A stretch of DNA of 64,000 bases from JBBDIP01 sp050260675. GTDB lineage: Bacteria > Bacillota > Sulfobacillia > Fermentithermobacillales > Fermentithermobacillaceae. A model generated the notes under the pieces. The model made no database searches. It worked only from the letters and a program-made list of their open reading frames with translations, and was not told where the DNA came from. The stretch spans positions 1,116,001 through 1,180,000 of the forward strand of contig JBLNCN010000005.1 of assembly GCA_050260675.1 (NCBI GenBank). Reading direction: 5' to 3'. Position 1 is the first letter of the stretch; each line of letters starts with the position of its first letter. Made by a program: the position numbers and the translations under genes. Of this stretch, positions 50,386 to 58,144 are shown piece by piece.

Positions 50386-50870
50386 CGCCCAAAGAGAACG
50401 GCGGCGCAAGGCCTCCTCGCGAACGGGGCGCCGGGAATGCGATCGCCGATGCATCCTACATCCTGGACTCCCAGGCCCTATTGGCATACCTACGTGGAGA
50501 CCCGGGCGGGGCAATCGTCCAGCGAGTTCTCCGCCAGTGTCAGGATTGCAACACCAAAGCGGCCATTCCAGCGCCAGCTCTATCGGATGCGTACGCGATC
50601 ATGGCGAGTGAGGCCCCGACCGTGTTCGACGACGTTGTGCCTCTCGTGGAGCAGCTGCCGCTGGAGGCTCACTCGATAACCGCGGATACGGCCCGGGCGA
50701 TCGCCGATCTGGTCGCTGAGGAGCCAGGCCTTTCCAGCGAGCAGGCAACCGGTCTGGTCCTTTCCTCATCGACAGGCGCTACGCTGGTTACCGGCGATCC
50801 TGCGTTATCTGGAAGGACGAACACGCTATATGTGGGCCCGCGTGAAGGAGATTCGAAGGAGCAGCGATAA
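50382..50870 (+). CDS. PIN-domain toxin (VapC-like)
   Basis: A 162-residue protein with a PIN ribonuclease-like domain. ASYILDSQALLAYLRGDPGG carries the first conserved Asp, IPAPALSDAYAIM follows where VapC has its Glu-containing helix, and ATLVTGDPALS holds the last acidic site. The central site normally reads (L)GDR or SLGDA; here it is PGLSSEQATGLVL, so one acidic ligand is shifted or lost. The first 40 residues are a basic, flexible extension. As toxin of the AbrB partner it would cut RNA. The divergent second and third sites leave activity uncertain. Confidence 0.82.
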   Translation: MTPKENGGARPPRERGAGNAIADASYILDSQALLAYLRGDPGGAIVQRVLRQCQDCNTKAAIPAPALSDAYAIMASEAPTVFDDVVPLVEQLPLEAHSITADTARAIADLVAEEPGLSSEQATGLVLSSSTGATLVTGDPALSGRTNTLYVGPREGDSKEQR

Positions 50871-50992
50871 AGGAAACAGCCATGCGCTGGACAACAGCCG
50901 GCGCCAGACAACGCCGGTCCTCGACGACGGCCGGCCTGGTCGCGCCGCGCTGCGACCCGGCATTCCATCGTGAGGCGCGAGGAGGGTGTAGC

Positions 50993-51481
50993 ATGTCAGT
51001 CAAACTTGAGTTAGTGGCCATTGAGAAGCCCGCCGATACCAATGTCATCATAGGCCAATCCCACTTCATCAAGTCAGCCGAAGACCTGTACGAGGCAATG
51101 GCCAATGCCGGAGGAGGGATCCGCTTCGGCATCGCCTTCCTGGAGGCCAGCGGCGCATGCAAGGTGAGGGTCACCGGCAACGATGATGCGCTCATGGCCC
51201 TGGCAGGCAAAAATGCCATGGCGCTGGGAACCGGTCACGCCTTCCTGATCTTCATGGACAAGGGTTTCCCCATAAACGTCCTGAACAACGTGAAAGCCGT
51301 GCCCGAGGTCTGCTCCATCTACTGCGCCACAGCGAACCCGGTCCAGGTGGTCGTCGCGTCGAGCGAACAGGGACGCGGCATCCTGGGCGTCATAGACGGC
51401 GCTCCGCCCAATGGATTAGAAGACGCCGAAGACGTTGCCTGGCGCCAGTCGTTCCTAAGGAAAATAGGATACAAGCTCTGA
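50993..51481 (+). CDS. Adenosine-specific kinase (DUF355 family)
   Basis: A 162-residue protein that matches the adenosine-specific kinase family almost end to end: DTNVIIGQSHFIKSAEDLYE, FGIAFLEASGACKVRVTGND, ALGTGHAFLIFM, FPINVLNNVKAVPEVCSIYC, ATANPVQVVVA and GRGILGVIDGAPP, ending WRQSFLRKIGYKL. It is mainly known from archaea and thermophilic bacteria and is thought to phosphorylate adenosine. ATG with GGAGGG upstream. It lies 122 bases after the toxin gene, probably its own unit. Confidence 0.93.
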   Translation: MSVKLELVAIEKPADTNVIIGQSHFIKSAEDLYEAMANAGGGIRFGIAFLEASGACKVRVTGNDDALMALAGKNAMALGTGHAFLIFMDKGFPINVLNNVKAVPEVCSIYCATANPVQVVVASSEQGRGILGVIDGAPPNGLEDAEDVAWRQSFLRKIGYKL

Positions 51482-51525
51482 CCTGGAGAGTCACTGCAGC
51501 GACCTGGCAACGGGGTACGCCTACT

Positions 51526-52368
51526 TCAATAGGTGAAGAACCCCCGGCCCGATTTCCGACCGAGACGGCCTTCGTCGATCATGGTCTTGAGCAGTGGACA
51601 AGGCCTGAACTTGGGATCGTCGATGTCCGAGTGCAGCACCTGCATTATGGCGTGGAGCACGTCAATCCCCACCAGATCAGCCAGGGCGAGCGGGCCGATA
51701 GGGTGATTGGCGCCCAGTTTCATAGCAGTATCGATATCCTCGGGCGAGGCGACCCCGTCCATGACCAGGTACGCTGCTTCGTTCATCATTGGGCAAAGGA
51801 GCCTGTTCACGACAAAGCCCGGAGACTCGGACACCGATACGGGGGTTTTTCCAAGCTTCTCGGTCAGTTGGCGGGCACTTTGGACTGCCTCTGGCGCGGT
51901 CTTTGAGCCAGGGACGACCTCGACGAGTTTCATGACGGGAACCGGATTGAAGAAGTGGATGCCCAGGAAGCGGCCGGGATGGCGGACATACTCCGACATC
52001 TTGGATATGGACAGAGATGATGTATTGGAGCCGATCAGAGCATCAGGCCCGACGGCAGCCGAGAGAGCCGATAGCACCTTCTGCTTTACCGCCATGTCTT
52101 CGTAAACGGCCTCAACCGCTACTTCCGCGCCGGCGGCCAGGGAATAGTCAGCGCCCACGGTGAGCCGGGCGAGCATTAAGGCGGCGTTCTCCGCTGTGAG
52201 CCTTCCCTTCTCGACGCCGCGGGAGAGACTCTTTTCGATGGCGGCACGTCCCTTCTCGGCCAGCTCATGGCTGGCGTCGAGCAGCGTTACGTCAAATCCC
52301 GCAGCCAGCGCCGTCTCGGCTATCCCCCTGCCCATGGTCCCTGCTCCTACCACCACAAACTTGCTCAT
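51526..52368 (-). CDS. hbd: 3-hydroxybutyryl-CoA dehydrogenase
   Basis: A 280-residue enzyme that interconverts acetoacetyl-CoA and 3-hydroxybutyryl-CoA with NAD(H). The Rossmann start is FVVVGAGTMGRGIAETALAA; the catalytic His lies in FLGIHFFNPVPVMKLVEVV; GFVVNRLLCPMMNEAAYL and NHPIGPLALADLVGID follow. Length and motifs are complete. It may serve butyrate-type fermentation or fatty-acid breakdown; other genes of the pathway are not adjacent. Its reducing step would be the kind of reaction controlled by Rex. Confidence 0.95.
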   Translation of the reverse strand: MSKFVVVGAGTMGRGIAETALAAGFDVTLLDASHELAEKGRAAIEKSLSRGVEKGRLTAENAALMLARLTVGADYSLAAGAEVAVEAVYEDMAVKQKVLSALSAAVGPDALIGSNTSSLSISKMSEYVRHPGRFLGIHFFNPVPVMKLVEVVPGSKTAPEAVQSARQLTEKLGKTPVSVSESPGFVVNRLLCPMMNEAAYLVMDGVASPEDIDTAMKLGANHPIGPLALADLVGIDVLHAIMQVLHSDIDDPKFRPCPLLKTMIDEGRLGRKSGRGFFTY

Positions 52369-52501
52369 AAGGGCACCTCCGTTACCGGAATTACATGGAG
52401 TAACCCTTCTTCAGTTCTGGAGGGTATTCCTCCGGCGCGGGCAGCAGCGGACCACAAGCTACCGCGTGGCCAAGGTCTTCAACGAGGACATAGGACAGGG
52501 C

Positions 52502-53479
52502 CTAGATCCGGGAGTACATGGCCCTGGCAAACTTTATCAAGGCGCCTATTATCCCGGCAGCGGGGATGGCCAGGAACAACCCCCAAAACCCCAAGAGTTC
52601 ACCCCCGGCCAGGAGGGAGAACAGCATCCAAATCGGGTGCAGCCCAACTCGAGGTCCGGTGACCCTGGGCACGATGAGGTTCGCATCGACCCACTGTACG
52701 GTCAGGAGTAGGACAAGCCCCCAGAAACCGGTCGCTGGCGACTTCATGAACGACAGGACGACAACAGGGATCCCCGCGCCTATCGGCCCAAAGAACGGGA
52801 TGAACTCGCCGATCCCCGCCAGTAGGCCCAGGGCGGCTGCGAATTTCACGCCCAGGACCGTCATCCCGATCCAGATCGAGCCTCCGACCACAGACGCAAC
52901 GATGGCCTGCCCGCGCACGAATCCGGTCAGCACTTGGTCGACATCCCTCAAGAGGTCCACGTAAGGCAACTGGTACTTGGCCAGGGAAACCAGCGCCCTC
53001 TGCCTCCACCGGTTGATGTCCTTGAGGATGTGGTACGCGATGACCGGGGCGACGACGATGTAAGAGAGCACGGTTGCTGAAGAGAGGAAGTAGGAGAGGA
53101 CATTGTCGCCGATCCCGGCGAGGAAGGCCTCAGCGCGCTGCAGCGCCTTGATCACTCCACGCTCCAGGCCGGCAGGCAGGTTGTACCGGATAACTGTATC
53201 CCGCACTGTGGCCGAGTACTGCTGGACCATGCTGATCAGCGCTGGAACTTGCCCGGCCAGGCCCCGGATGTCCCTCACGAAAGCCGGTATGAAATACACC
53301 ACAAAGAGCACGAGGGCCAGGAGCAGTATACCGTAGACCAGCAGGATGGCCCTTGCCCGCGGGATGCCTCTTCTCTGCGCGAGCGAGACCGGGTGCTCCA
53401 GGACGTAGCTCAGAAAGCCGGCCAGAATGAAGGGCGGGAAGACCCCCCTCACGGTGTAGAGCAGGTATCCCGCCAACAA
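52502..53479 (-). CDS. AI-2E-family (YdiK/TqsA-like) membrane transporter
   Basis: A 325-residue membrane protein with about seven helices of the AI-2E family. Landmarks are PFILAGFLSYVLEHPV, the long central segment, GGSIWIGMTVLGVKFAAALG, LLAGIGEFIPFFGPIGAGIP and the end GFWGLFLAIPAAGIIGALIK. Family members export small molecules or act as Na+/H+ antiporters. The annotated start is a TTG at 53479 inside the first helix. The frame continues upstream (DGIRLRRALLGALF) without ATG, GTG or TTG, so the true start may be a CTG near 53515. The gene overlaps or abuts the preceding small gene. Confidence 0.85.
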   Translation of the reverse strand: MLAGYLLYTVRGVFPPFILAGFLSYVLEHPVSLAQRRGIPRARAILLVYGILLLALVLFVVYFIPAFVRDIRGLAGQVPALISMVQQYSATVRDTVIRYNLPAGLERGVIKALQRAEAFLAGIGDNVLSYFLSSATVLSYIVVAPVIAYHILKDINRWRQRALVSLAKYQLPYVDLLRDVDQVLTGFVRGQAIVASVVGGSIWIGMTVLGVKFAAALGLLAGIGEFIPFFGPIGAGIPVVVLSFMKSPATGFWGLVLLLTVQWVDANLIVPRVTGPRVGLHPIWMLFSLLAGGELLGFWGLFLAIPAAGIIGALIKFARAMYSRI

Positions 53480-53522
53480 AACAAAAAGGGCACCGAGCAG
53501 TGCCCTTCGTAACCTGATCCCG

Positions 53523-53717
53523 TCAGTCAGAGAACCTTCCCGCCACTTGACCCCAGGCGTTACGGGCCTTCCTCATGGCGTGCCGTGCGGACCTGCCCAC
53601 GACCATCCTGGTATGCTCCATGGGGGTAGGCTGGTGGCGGCGCGACATCATGACCAAGCCGAACACCATTCCGGCGGCTGCCCCCATAGCCATCCCGCTC
53701 AAGAACTTGCGGTTCAC
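53523..53717 (-). CDS. Small single-helix membrane protein
   Basis: A 64-residue protein with one hydrophobic helix (FLSGMAMGAAAGMVFGLVMM) followed by a basic, amphipathic tail (HTRMVVGRSARHAMRKARNA). The GTG at 53717 is chosen because AAGGAGGGG lies nine bases upstream; another GTG at 53753 lacks such a site. It resembles YtxH-like stress proteins in layout but is too short to assign. Neighbours are a zinc-ribbon protein and the AI-2E transporter, all on one strand. Confidence 0.65.
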   Translation of the reverse strand: MNRKFLSGMAMGAAAGMVFGLVMMSRRHQPTPMEHTRMVVGRSARHAMRKARNAWGQVAGRFSD

Positions 53718-53752
53718 TTGCTGCGTCCCCTCCTTCGACGTTAGTCTGCTCA

Positions 53753-53983
53753 CTACTGGATTGGTTCTTTCAGCTCACCCGCAGGGCTTTCCGGATCGCC
53801 AGCCATCATTACCGCTTGGGGAACTGGATCAATGGAGTCCAGAACCGAGGTACCATCGGGCTCGAGCCTGTACATGCGGAAACCATCTTTGGTCGGGACG
53901 AACTCGATGTTGCAATCCCAGCAGTAGTATTGGTTCTGCCCGATCCTCCCTATCGCCCTGGACTTGCATTTTGGGCAGATCAA
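53753..53983 (-). CDS. Small zinc-ribbon protein
   Basis: A 76-residue protein. Its first 30 residues form a zinc ribbon with two CxxC knuckles (CPKCKSRAIGRIG and YYCWDCNIEF). The rest is acidic and probably disordered, ending in SPAGELKEPIQ. The TTG start has GGGAGG nine bases upstream. Its stop touches an alternative GTG of the next gene. Function is unknown; similar short ribbons occur next to many Firmicutes housekeeping genes. Confidence 0.72.
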   Translation of the reverse strand: MICPKCKSRAIGRIGQNQYYCWDCNIEFVPTKDGFRMYRLEPDGTSVLDSIDPVPQAVMMAGDPESPAGELKEPIQ

Positions 53984-54117
53984 CGTAATGCGCCTCCCGC
54001 TGGGGAATATGCCCCTTATGGCAGGAAGCGATACTTGGAGCGCACGAGTGCGAAGGCGTTACGGGAAAACCGCTATATCGAATGTGGTAGCGGAAGATTG
54101 GGGGTGCCGGACTGCGC

Positions 54118-55614
54118 CTACTTCTCCCCTCGGCCTCTATTGCCGGGGTCTTTCTCTCCGCGCGTGAAGAACTGCTCTCCGATGAGTTCCTTCGGCAGGT
54201 ACTGCTGCTCGACCCAATGCCCGGGGTAGTTGTGGGCGTACTTGTAGTCCACGCCGTGGCCTAGTTTCTCAGCGCCCTTGTAGCCGGTGCCGCGAAGATG
54301 TGGGGGAACTGCGTACGCGGGCTTTTCCCTGACGGCGGCAATAGCTCTGTCGATGGCACCGCACGCCGAGTTGGACTTTGGCGCGAGCGCTACGTAGAGA
54401 GCGGCGTGTACCAGGGGAATCCGGGCCTCGGGCATTCCGATGTGTTCCGCCGCCCTGTGTGCGGCCTCGGCCACGAGGAGTGCGTTGGAGTCGGCCAAGC
54501 CGACGTCCTCGGAGGCGCAGATCACTATCCGCCGCGCCACAAACCTGGGGTCTTCACCGGCCTCAAGCATCCTCGCCAGCCAGTAGACGGTCGCGTCCGG
54601 ATCGCTGCCGCGCATGCTCTTGATGAAGGCAGAAATGACATCGTAGTGCTGATCGCCGGTCTTGTCATAGAAGAGCTGCGGGCTCTGGGTAATCTCGAGC
54701 GCCCGGTCAGCAAGCAGCACGACCTTGTCGCCTCGGATCTCGCCCACATTGTAGAGAGCCTCGAGCACGTTCAGGGCCGTGCGGGCGTCACCCTTGGAGA
54801 AGCCGACAATGTGCTCCAAGGCTTTGGGCTCGATCTCGATGGAAAGCACCTGCTTATTCGCTGGGCCTTCGCCGGTCGGCGGAGCCTGCGCGGCATTGGA
54901 AATAGCGCCCGATGCGGTGGGGCTATCCGCTCGGCCTGAGGTCGATCGTTTCCCTGCCAAGAGCCCCCGCTCTTTGTCTTCGATCGCACGCTTCACGAGT
55001 GTTTCGATGTGCTCTTCTCTGAGATGGCTGAAGGTGAAGATTCGCATGCGGGAGAGAAGAGCCGGGTTTACCGAGAAGTAGGGGTTCTCTGTGGTGGCGC
55101 CTATGAGGACTATGGTACCCCGTTCGACGTGAGGCAGCAGGGCGTCTTGCTGGGCCTTGTTGAACCGGTGGATCTCGTCCAGGAACAGGATTGTCCGTTT
55201 TCCTTCGCGCCGCAGCCTGGCTGCTTCCGCTACAACATCGCGAACATCCTGCACCCCTGACGTCACCGCCGAGAGCTCCCGGAACACCGAGTGGGTCTGC
55301 ATGGCGATCAGCCGGGCCAGGGCGGTCTTGCCTATGCCTGGCGGTCCCCAGAAAAGCATGGAGGGAATCCGGTCTCCTTCGATGGCTTGCCGAAGGGCTT
55401 TTCCTGGACCCACCAACTCCTCCTGACCCAGGAACTCGTCAAACGACCTGGGAGTCATCCTAAGAGCCAGCGGGGCGTCCGGTGGAATCACCAGGAGACC
55501 CGAGTCGACCGGGCCTTTCATGCCCAGCCTGTCGTTAGCGGTGGTCGGCCTGGGCTTCCCGTTCCAAGCCATCTCCGGCCCCACGGCCTCTCCCCAAAGC
55601 CCTTTCTGACTCAT
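54118..55614 (-). CDS. rarA: Replication-associated recombination protein RarA (MgsA)
   Basis: A 498-residue AAA+ ATPase that acts at stalled replication forks. After about 50 residues of poorly conserved N-terminus come RMTPRSFDEFLGQEELVG, Walker A GPPGIGKTALARLIA, Walker B TILFLDEIHRFNKAQQDALL, sensor 1 IGATTENPYFSVNPALLSRM, and the RarA C-terminal blocks SFIKSMRGSDPDATVYWLAR-like AFIKSMRGSDPDATVYWLAR, DVGLADSNALLVAEAAHRA and HNYPGHWVEQQYLP. An insert of about 40 residues (Ser, Ala, Pro rich) lies after the ERGLLAGK segment. ATG at 55614 with GGGGGAG six bases upstream. Confidence 0.94.
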   Translation of the reverse strand: MSQKGLWGEAVGPEMAWNGKPRPTTANDRLGMKGPVDSGLLVIPPDAPLALRMTPRSFDEFLGQEELVGPGKALRQAIEGDRIPSMLFWGPPGIGKTALARLIAMQTHSVFRELSAVTSGVQDVRDVVAEAARLRREGKRTILFLDEIHRFNKAQQDALLPHVERGTIVLIGATTENPYFSVNPALLSRMRIFTFSHLREEHIETLVKRAIEDKERGLLAGKRSTSGRADSPTASGAISNAAQAPPTGEGPANKQVLSIEIEPKALEHIVGFSKGDARTALNVLEALYNVGEIRGDKVVLLADRALEITQSPQLFYDKTGDQHYDVISAFIKSMRGSDPDATVYWLARMLEAGEDPRFVARRIVICASEDVGLADSNALLVAEAAHRAAEHIGMPEARIPLVHAALYVALAPKSNSACGAIDRAIAAVREKPAYAVPPHLRGTGYKGAEKLGHGVDYKYAHNYPGHWVEQQYLPKELIGEQFFTRGEKDPGNRGRGEK

Positions 55615-55732
55615 GTACACAGCTCCCCCATCGTGCCCGCTCTCTTCCGGACCGTCATCAAAACACCCGGTCAGGCGCGGGACCACCTGCTTAAGACAAT
55701 CCCTGCCTGCCGGGTGTTAGCATGCTTGTTTC

Positions 55733-56782
55733 CTAGCCCCTACTAGCTACCGCCTCGGCGAAGCGGGCCAGCGCCTCGTCGATGTCGGCTGTGGTCACGT
55801 CATGGTGGGTAACCAGTCTCACCCTGTAGGGCAGGTCCGCGTTGAACAGCACGCCGTAGGGCTTCATGAGTTTCACAAAGTCGGGACCGTCGATGCCCAG
55901 ACCGCGGGTATGGACCGGGCACATATTGGTCTGAACGACATCCATATCGACGTGCAGGCCCGGGATCTTGTTGATGCCCTCGGCCAGCCTCTTGGCGTTG
56001 GCATGATCCTCGGCGAGCCTATCCACCATCTTCTCTAACGCAACGATACCTGCCGCCGCGACTATGCCCAGCTGCCTTGTCCCGCCGCCCAGCATCTTGC
56101 GGTACTTGCGGACCTTGGCAATGTAGTCCTTGGGGCCGGCGACTATGGAGCCCATGGGCGCGCAGAGGCCCTTTGATAGACAGAACTGAACGGAGTCGGC
56201 GTACTTGGTGATCTCCTTAACGTCAACTCCAAGTCCGACAGCGGCGTTGAAGACCCTGGCGCCGTCCAGGTGGACGTGGCAGCCGCCCTCATGCGCCACC
56301 TCATAGATAGCCTTCATGTTGTCGAGAGGGATGATGCATCCGCCGGAGCGGTTGTGGGTGTTCTCCAGGCACACGAGGCTGGTCTTGGGATAGTGGATGT
56401 TCTGGGCCCGGATTGCAGCCTTCACGTCGGCGGGGTCCATAACGCCCCGATTACCCTTGATCACCCGGGTCATGCAGCCTGAAAGCACCGCGGGGCCACC
56501 CACTTCGTAGACGTAGATGTGGGCGAGCTCCTCAAGGATGATCTCGTCCCCGCGGTTGGTCCACGCCATGATAGCGGTCTGGTTTCCCATAGTCCCGGTG
56601 GGGACCCAACAGGCCGCTTCCTTTCCTACTTTGGCCGCTGCAATCTCTTCAAGGCGGTTTGCAGTGGGGTCATCGCCGTATACGTCGTCCCCAACCTCTG
56701 CCCTGTACATAGCCTCCCGCATTTCCTGGGTCGGCTTCGTCACCGTATCGGAACGCAGGTCGATTACCTTTTTGTCTGGCAC
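55733..56782 (-). CDS. ltaE: Low-specificity L-threonine aldolase
   Basis: A 349-residue PLP enzyme that splits threonine or allo-threonine to glycine and acetaldehyde. Motifs are [71 protein letters not shown] and [17 protein letters not shown], with the PLP Lys in CLSKGL. I chose the GTG at 56782, ten bases after GAGGAGG; the frame stays open for 40 codons upstream but without a site. The gene follows the thioredoxin gene by about 90 bases. Confidence 0.94.
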   Translation of the reverse strand: MPDKKVIDLRSDTVTKPTQEMREAMYRAEVGDDVYGDDPTANRLEEIAAAKVGKEAACWVPTGTMGNQTAIMAWTNRGDEIILEELAHIYVYEVGGPAVLSGCMTRVIKGNRGVMDPADVKAAIRAQNIHYPKTSLVCLENTHNRSGGCIIPLDNMKAIYEVAHEGGCHVHLDGARVFNAAVGLGVDVKEITKYADSVQFCLSKGLCAPMGSIVAGPKDYIAKVRKYRKMLGGGTRQLGIVAAAGIVALEKMVDRLAEDHANAKRLAEGINKIPGLHVDMDVVQTNMCPVHTRGLGIDGPDFVKLMKPYGVLFNADLPYRVRLVTHHDVTTADIDEALARFAEAVASRG

Positions 56783-56871
56783 TTGTGGGGCGCCTCCTCG
56801 CTCTCGTCTAGTTGTCAAGACGGACTGGCTGCCGGTGCAAAGGCGGGGGCCAAATCCGGGCTGCCAGGCCG

Positions 56872-57222
56872 CTATTTGCTTCCCAGCAGCTTCTCTACCC
56901 ACTTGACTAGATCCTCCTTAGTCCTGCCGGAGAACCTATCCAGCGGCTTGCCGGAGCGAAAGCCGATTACGGCCGGTATGCTCATCACGCCGTAGGCGTT
57001 TGCGAGCGCCGGTTCCTGCTCCACGTTAATCTTGTAGAACGCAACCTCGCCCGAGTGCTTGGCGCTCGCCTCAGCTGCCGCTTGTTCGTAAATCGGGGCC
57101 AGCTTCTTGCACGGCACGCACCACGGAGCCCAAAAGTCAACGACCGACACGCTCTTGTCGTTCAGTTTGTCGAGTGTCTTTGACGTGAGGTCGGTAATCG
57201 CAGCTCCTGCTACCAGATCCAT
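56872..57222 (-). CDS. trxA: Thioredoxin
   Basis: A 116-residue thioredoxin. The active site is [20 protein letters not shown], with CVPC in place of the usual CGPC. The conserved cis-Pro segment [20 protein letters not shown] and the final helix [13 protein letters not shown] are intact. An N-terminal stretch of about 12 residues precedes the usual start. The Val in the motif would alter the redox potential. ATG with GGAGGAG seven bases upstream. It may be co-transcribed with the threonine aldolase gene. Confidence 0.94.
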   Translation of the reverse strand: MDLVAGAAITDLTSKTLDKLNDKSVSVVDFWAPWCVPCKKLAPIYEQAAAEASAKHSGEVAFYKINVEQEPALANAYGVMSIPAVIGFRSGKPLDRFSGRTKEDLVKWVEKLLGSK

Positions 57223-57480
57223 CCTTCTACTCCTCCCGGTCCTGCCTGTGGCTAGTCTAGTAAGATCGATTCGGGATGCATCCGGGGATCTCCTACCCGA
57301 TCTCGGTAGGGGCGAACGTTTTTTCGCCGGTCTTGATTGTGAGCTCAGAAAGAGGAAAAAGTCCTACAGGTTTTGGGTAGAGTCAGAGAAGGAATTTGGA
57401 AGTCTGCGCAGAATGTTCAGAAATAAGGATCGGCAAGATCCCCTGTCCCCTGCAGGTAGAGTCGGCTGAGCTTCCCAGAG

Positions 57481-57507
57481 AAAGGCCCCTGGAACACACC
57501 GGGGGCC
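57481..57507 (-). terminator. Intrinsic terminator downstream of coaE
   Basis: On the minus strand GGCCCC pairs with GGGGCC around a 12-base loop and is followed by TTTCTC. It begins seven bases after the coaE stop and closes the polA-coaE unit. The 57223-57480 stretch up to thioredoxin shows no gene. Confidence 0.75.
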
Positions 57508-57514
57508 AAGACAT

Positions 57515-58144
57515 TCATAACCGCTCCCAGAGATGCAGCACCCTTTCACGAGTCTGATCCCTCGTTCCCTCGTTGTTGATGATGTGGGTAGCTCGCTTCT
57601 CCTTTTCAGAGAGGGGCATCTGGGCGTCGATTCGGGAAAGAGCCTCGCCCAGGGTATAGCCCTCCCGCTTCATTAGCCGCTCTGCTTGGGTCTCGCGACT
57701 AACCGCGACGACCCAGACCTCGTCGCAGATGACATCCACTCCGGCCTCGATGAGCAACGGGGCGTCCACAACCGCGACAATTGATTTGCCGCTCTTCCGC
57801 GCCTCCTCCTGCAAACGACGCAGTTCCTGCTCAGTGCGCTGGATGACCAGGGGGTGGATGATCGAATTGAGATACTGCCTTGAAGCCTCATCACGAAAGA
57901 TGATCGTCCCTAGTTTGCGGCGGTCCAGAGTCCCGTCGGTCGCGATGACCTTATCACCGAATGCCTCGCGAATGCGTCTTAAGCCCTGGGAGCCCGGCAT
58001 GGTCACCTCCCGGGAGAGGACATCGGCATCGATGATGACTGCCCCCAGCCCGGCCAGGATCTCCGACACCGTACTCTTGCCGGAGGCAATCCCACCGGTG
58101 AGACCGATCACGCGGATTCCAGGCCACTTTCCATCCCTAGACAT
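57515..58144 (-). CDS. coaE: Dephospho-CoA kinase
   Basis: A 209-residue P-loop kinase for the last step of coenzyme A synthesis. VIGLTGGIASGKSTVSEIL is the Walker A start, IIDADVLSREVTMPG the substrate site, and DAPLLIEAGVDVICDEVWVV the later core; RMKREGYTLGEALSRIDAQM-like LMKREGYTLGEALSRIDAQM and HIINNEG complete the family pattern. Its ATG overlaps the end of polA by eight bases, so the two are translationally coupled, a frequent Firmicutes order (polA, often mutM, then coaE). Confidence 0.96.
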   Translation of the reverse strand: MSRDGKWPGIRVIGLTGGIASGKSTVSEILAGLGAVIIDADVLSREVTMPGSQGLRRIREAFGDKVIATDGTLDRRKLGTIIFRDEASRQYLNSIIHPLVIQRTEQELRRLQEEARKSGKSIVAVVDAPLLIEAGVDVICDEVWVVAVSRETQAERLMKREGYTLGEALSRIDAQMPLSEKEKRATHIINNEGTRDQTRERVLHLWERL

